From Candidatus Neomicrothrix sp. UBA825 (GTDB lineage: Bacteria > Actinomycetota > Acidimicrobiia > Acidimicrobiales > UBA8592), in assembly GCA_002295705.1 (NCBI GenBank), contig DBHP01000003.1, forward strand, positions 1 through 19,275: 19,275 nt of DNA, in the 5' to 3' direction. Numbering within the stretch: the first letter of the stretch is position 1; every line of letters starts with the position of its first letter. Position numbers and translations under genes: made by a program. The notes beneath the pieces were generated by a model. The model was not told the origin of the DNA and made no database searches. It saw only the letters and a program-made list of their open reading frames with translations. This document shows, one piece after another, positions 16,396 through 19,275 of the stretch.

Positions 16396-16944
16396 ATGGG
16401 TTTAATAATCGCATTGATAGTAATAGGTTTGGTTGTAATATTTTCTATATTGCAATACAACGGTTTAGTTAGACTACGTAACGGAACAGAGAATGCATGG
16501 TCGCAGATAGACGTACAACTTCGAAGACGTTACGACCTCATCCCGAATCTCGTCAATACCGTCAAAGGATATGCTGAACACGAGCGGGAAACCTTTGAAG
16601 CAGTAACCCAGGCTCGAACAGCTGCAATGGCTGGACAAACAGTTGGTGAGCAAGCTCAAAATGAGGATCTACTCAGCGGGGCCCTCAAATCCTTATTTGC
16701 AGTAGCGGAAGCATATCCCGACTTAAAAGCAAATGAGAATTTTCTTCAGCTGCAAGAAGAACTCGTCAGTACTGAAAGTCGCATCGCGTTTGCGCGTCAG
16801 CACTACAACGACAGTGTCTTGGGATATAACAATAAAATTGAAACATTTCCATCAAACGCTATTGCTGGAGCCTTTAAATTTAAACAGGCTGAATTCTTTG
16901 AGACTGAAGATGAGGCTACTGGCCCAGTGGAGGTTAACTTTTAA
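16396..16944 (+). CDS. lemA: LemA family protein
   Basis: This 182-residue protein has one N-terminal membrane helix (about 2-20), short outer end, then the helical LemA domain. Family blocks are NGLVRLRNGTENAWSQIDVQLRRRYDLIPNLV (split here as residues 24-55), AVTQARTAA, the LQEELVSTESRIAFARQHYNDSV stretch, and NNKIETFPSNAIAG. The biochemical role of LemA is not firmly known. In many bacteria it is paired with a membrane M48/HtpX-like protease or a TPM-domain protein, and here the M48-like gene overlaps it by TAATG. It has the strongest Shine-Dalgarno in the window. Confidence 0.93.
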   Translation: MGLIIALIVIGLVVIFSILQYNGLVRLRNGTENAWSQIDVQLRRRYDLIPNLVNTVKGYAEHERETFEAVTQARTAAMAGQTVGEQAQNEDLLSGALKSLFAVAEAYPDLKANENFLQLQEELVSTESRIAFARQHYNDSVLGYNNKIETFPSNAIAGAFKFKQAEFFETEDEATGPVEVNF

Positions 16945-17699
16945 TGGAGCCGCATCAGGCGGTTCGTCGTTCCCTCAGCCTTTTCCTACTCTGGTTTCTT
17001 ACAAATAGCATTTTATTTGCTGCTTTGCTTGCGTTGATAGGTGTTGCGATCCTGTATGCGGCCCTGATAGCAATACTCTTATCACTAACTACGAATGTTT
17101 TAGCTTACCGACGCATGGAGCTTAGGATAATTGCAAAGGTAAACGCAGAAGAAATTGATAAAGGGTCCTATCCGAAATTTGAAAATTTAGTCGCAGGGTT
17201 ATGCGTGGCGCATGGTTTTAGGAATCCTAACCTTTTTGTAGTTCCTGATTCAGCTCCAAATATGATGATGGTAGGAAAAAATAGCTCACTAGGAAACCTG
17301 ATAGTTACAACCGGGTTACTCGAGAAAGTAAACAGGGTTGAACTAGAAGGTTTGATAACCCACGAGCTAAGCAGAATACGAAACAGGTTGGCTTTCTTGG
17401 AGTGCACAACGGCTGTTCTGGTCGCTAAACCTTTCGTTTTCTTTCCAGGTTTTGTAAAGTTCGTGACTGCTAAATTATTTGCCCCTTGGTCGGTTGCTGA
17501 GACTGATCTACAAGCAGTAGCTCTTACAAGGTACCCAACCGCTCTTGCAAGTGCATTAAGTAGTTTAAGTATCGATGGAAGAGAACTCAGGGTTAACCCG
17601 AAGTTCTGTCGACACCTATGGATAAATCCACCGGCTAAGGCATTGATCAAATCTGGATTCAGCACGAGTGACCGCGTAGCTGCGTTATCGGAACTGTGA
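16944..17699 (+). CDS. M48 (HtpX-like) metallopeptidase homologue with a degenerate zinc motif
   Basis: This 251-residue protein has two hydrophobic helices (about 12-32 and 33-54) and then a M48-like domain. Family blocks are present: PNLFVVPDSAPNMMMVG, LIVTTGLLEKVNRVELEGLITHEL, and ETDLQAVALTRYPTALASAL with E186 as the expected third zinc ligand. The zinc-binding HExxH reads H140-E-L-S-R144: the second histidine is Arg (codon AGA). At least two base changes separate AGA from either His codon, so a single miscall is not enough. The protein is probably not a normal zinc protease; it may be inactive or use the fold for binding. The frame is otherwise intact, and the gene overlaps lemA by TAATG. 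I do not use the name htpX because function is doubtful. Confidence 0.8.
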   Translation: MEPHQAVRRSLSLFLLWFLTNSILFAALLALIGVAILYAALIAILLSLTTNVLAYRRMELRIIAKVNAEEIDKGSYPKFENLVAGLCVAHGFRNPNLFVVPDSAPNMMMVGKNSSLGNLIVTTGLLEKVNRVELEGLITHELSRIRNRLAFLECTTAVLVAKPFVFFPGFVKFVTAKLFAPWSVAETDLQAVALTRYPTALASALSSLSIDGRELRVNPKFCRHLWINPPAKALIKSGFSTSDRVAALSEL

Positions 17700-17743
17700 A
17701 CTCAATCACAATAGAAAAGTAAACACAAGTTATGAAATACCGG

Positions 17744-17755
17744 TAGCATCATAAT
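17744..17755 (+). promoter_or_regulatory. Putative leaderless promoter of pdxS (-10 TAGCAT)
   Basis: TAGCAT (17744-17749) is followed by 6 nt and the ATG at 17756. The 56-nt gap after the M48-like gene has no Shine-Dalgarno, which suggests that pdxS-pdxT starts its own transcript. Confidence 0.5.
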
Positions 17756-18655
17756 ATGGCTAATGATGACACAACTTCACGAACAACTGGAACTGTACGA
17801 GTAAAACGCGGTCTTGCTGAAATGCTCAAAGGCGGCGTGATCATGGATGTTGTAACTCCTGATCAAGCAAAGATAGCTGAAGATGCCGGAGCGGTTGCCG
17901 TTATGGCTCTCGAGCGAGTGCCTGCCGATATACGCGCCGACGGAGGGATTGCAAGAATGAGCGACCCAGAAATGGTAGAGGGAATTAAATCCGTCGTAAC
18001 TATTCCAGTAATGGCAAAGGCGCGAATCGGGCATTTTGTTGAAGCACAAATTCTCGAATCGTTGGGCGTTGATTATGTTGACGAGTCTGAAGTTCTTACC
18101 CCTGCCGACGAAAAACATCATATAGACAAATGGTCCTTCACAGTTCCTTTCGTGTGTGGAGCCACAAATCTCGGAGAGGCGCTAAGACGCATTTCTGAAG
18201 GCGCCTGCATGATCCGAAGTAAAGGAGAAGCTGGAACCGGTAACGTAATTCAAGCCGTTCGCCACTTACGAACGATACTTGGAGATATAAAAAAAATTGG
18301 CCAAGCTGACTCAGCTGAACTTTATGAATGGGCAAAACAACTTCAAGCTCCAGTTCAGCTAGTTGAAGAAGTTGCCGAAACAGGCTCTTTACCGGTACCC
18401 ATGTTCTGTGCTGGGGGAATTGCTACACCAGCTGATGCAGCACTAGTTATGCAACTCGGTGCTGAGGCTGTATTCGTTGGCTCCGGTATCTTCAAATCGG
18501 AAAATCCTGAGCCAAGAGCCAAGGCGATAGTTGAAGCAACCACTAATTATAATAATCCTGAAATCCTAGCAAAGGTCAGCAGGGGCTTGGGTGGCCCAAT
18601 GACCGGAATAGGAATGGACGAAATCAATATCAACTTCGAAGAGCGTGGCTGGTAA
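17756..18655 (+). CDS. pdxS: Pyridoxal 5'-phosphate synthase, PdxS (synthase) subunit
   Basis: PdxS builds PLP from ribose-5-phosphate, glyceraldehyde-3-phosphate and ammonia supplied by PdxT. The 299-residue TIM-barrel protein keeps the key residues D31, K88 (MAKARIGH) and K156 (MIRSKGEAGTGN), each shifted by +7 from B. subtilis D24, K81 and K149. The phosphate-binding loops (CAGGIATPADAA, FVGSGIFKSENP) are intact. The N-terminal 12 residues are Ser/Thr/Asp-rich, as in many actinobacterial PdxS. The gene ends 11 nt inside pdxT. The product forms dodecamers with PdxT attached, from family knowledge. Confidence 0.97.
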   Translation: MANDDTTSRTTGTVRVKRGLAEMLKGGVIMDVVTPDQAKIAEDAGAVAVMALERVPADIRADGGIARMSDPEMVEGIKSVVTIPVMAKARIGHFVEAQILESLGVDYVDESEVLTPADEKHHIDKWSFTVPFVCGATNLGEALRRISEGACMIRSKGEAGTGNVIQAVRHLRTILGDIKKIGQADSAELYEWAKQLQAPVQLVEEVAETGSLPVPMFCAGGIATPADAALVMQLGAEAVFVGSGIFKSENPEPRAKAIVEATTNYNNPEILAKVSRGLGGPMTGIGMDEININFEERGW

Positions 18656-19229
18656 CGATTTGCATGTTGGTGTTCTAGCACTTCAAGGAGCTTTCGAGAG
18701 CCACCTAAAAATCTTTAGAGCGATGGGGATAGAAGCTCTTCCAGTTAAATCCTCCCAAGATTTAGAAAGAATTAACAGAATTGTCATTCCCGGCGGAGAA
18801 TCAACGGCAATCCAAATGCTGTTGGAATCAAATGCGCTTCGTCAAACTCTTAGCGAACGCTTAAACCACGGCATGCCAGTATTTGGGACATGTGCGGGGA
18901 TGATAGTCCTATCAAAGGTGATTCTAGATGGGCGAGAAGACCAGTCGCCATTAAATGCAATCGATATCGTGGTTCGAAGAAATGCCTTTGGTCGCCAAGT
19001 TGACTCCTTTGAGTCCTCAATTGACGTAGAGGGTTTGAGAGAACCATTCCCAGCGATCTTCATAAGAGCCCCAATAGTTGAGAGCGTGGGGGATGACGTT
19101 GACGTGTACGCAAAGGTAGATGACCAAATCGTTCTTTGTGGAAATGCTACAACACTAGTAGCATCGTTTCATCCAGAACTTTCGAGTGATACTCGAATCC
19201 ACGAGATGTTTCTTTCTTTAGGGGAATAG
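18645..19229 (+). CDS. pdxT: Pyridoxal 5'-phosphate synthase, PdxT (glutaminase) subunit
   Basis: PdxT hydrolyses glutamine and passes ammonia to PdxS. The 194-residue class I glutamine amidotransferase starts VGVLALQGAFESH. It contains PGGEST (about 48-53). The catalytic triad is C83 (GTCAGM), H176 and E178 (SFHPE). RNAFGRQVDSFE and FIRAP are further family blocks. The start is a GTG (18645-18647) inside the end of pdxS, giving an 11-nt overlap that fits equal production of the two subunits. Length is normal for the family. Confidence 0.95.
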   Translation: MAGNDLHVGVLALQGAFESHLKIFRAMGIEALPVKSSQDLERINRIVIPGGESTAIQMLLESNALRQTLSERLNHGMPVFGTCAGMIVLSKVILDGREDQSPLNAIDIVVRRNAFGRQVDSFESSIDVEGLREPFPAIFIRAPIVESVGDDVDVYAKVDDQIVLCGNATTLVASFHPELSSDTRIHEMFLSLGE

Positions 19230-19246
19230 ATAAGGGTAGGGGCAAT

Positions 19247-19275
19247 ATGTCAGGTCACTCTAAATGGGCAACTAT
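19247..19275 (+). CDS. yebC: YebC/PmpR family protein, 3' end cut by window
   Basis: Only about ten codons are present. They read MSGHSKWATI, the very conserved N-terminus of YebC/PmpR family proteins, which act as transcription regulators or help ribosomes through proline stretches. AGGGG (19238-19242), 4 nt before the ATG, is a likely ribosome binding site. It begins 17 nt after pdxT, in the same order as in mycobacteria. Confidence 0.85.

Noticed and set aside
17168..17665. 165-codon open frame antisense to the M48-like gene
   Set aside because: The + strand frame has clear M48 family blocks and a TAATG coupling; the antisense product shows no family features.

Overview
The window looks like a chromosomal, housekeeping-rich segment from an actinobacterium (Actinomycetota) of only moderate G+C. 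It is possibly an uncultivated Acidimicrobiia-like lineage, but that placement is an inference from gene content. Four lines of evidence support it. There is an NADPH:F420 reductase, a MshC-type cysteine ligase (mycothiol pathway) and an InhA-like enoyl-ACP reductase. The series thrS - HIT phosphorylase - CDP-alcohol phosphatidyltransferase - acyltransferase - PimA-like mannosyltransferase - pdxS - pdxT - yebC also follows the order of the Mycobacterium tuberculosis Rv2614c-Rv2603c neighbourhood.

Layout. 1-606 is the 3' part of a thiamine pyrophosphokinase gene on the + strand. 603-5147 is a minus-strand operon read right to left: two ABC exporter half-transporters that look like a heterodimer, then a stand-alone ABC ATPase. 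All three genes are joined by short overlaps. 5148-5283 is a divergent promoter region. 5284-7703 holds two tandem CNNM/CorC-type membrane proteins joined by an ATGA overlap. 7709-8476 is a minus-strand fabI/inhA-like gene. 8613-9266 is npdG. 9329-10453 is the MshC-like ligase. 10543-13016 is thrS plus the HIT gene. 13054-13557 is an unrecognised two-helix membrane protein. 13621-16339 is the phosphatidylinositol / PI-mannoside block (PIP synthase, PatA-like acyltransferase, PimA-like transferase). 16396-17699 is lemA plus a M48-type protease homologue that has lost a zinc-binding histidine. 17756-19229 is pdxS-pdxT, the two subunits of the ribose-5-phosphate-dependent PLP synthase. 19247 onward is the first ten codons of yebC.

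How the genes fit together. PIP synthase, acyltransferase and mannosyltransferase are consecutive steps of phosphatidylinositol mannoside synthesis, an actinobacterial envelope lipid. FabI supplies fatty acyl chains. NpdG and MshC serve two cofactor and thiol systems typical of actinobacteria. PdxS/PdxT form one enzyme complex.

The window is dense: no gap exceeds about 140 bp, and I see no tRNA, rRNA, CRISPR or mobile element. The most notable non-coding signal is a TANNNT hexamer placed exactly 6 nt before the ATG of four genes, which points to leaderless transcription. The most notable protein-level signals are the degenerate M48 zinc site (HELSR in place of HExxH) beside lemA, and an ABC exporter pair whose deviant catalytic residues all fall in one composite ATP site. 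I did not find a clearly novel multi-gene system; most of the window is recognisable core metabolism.
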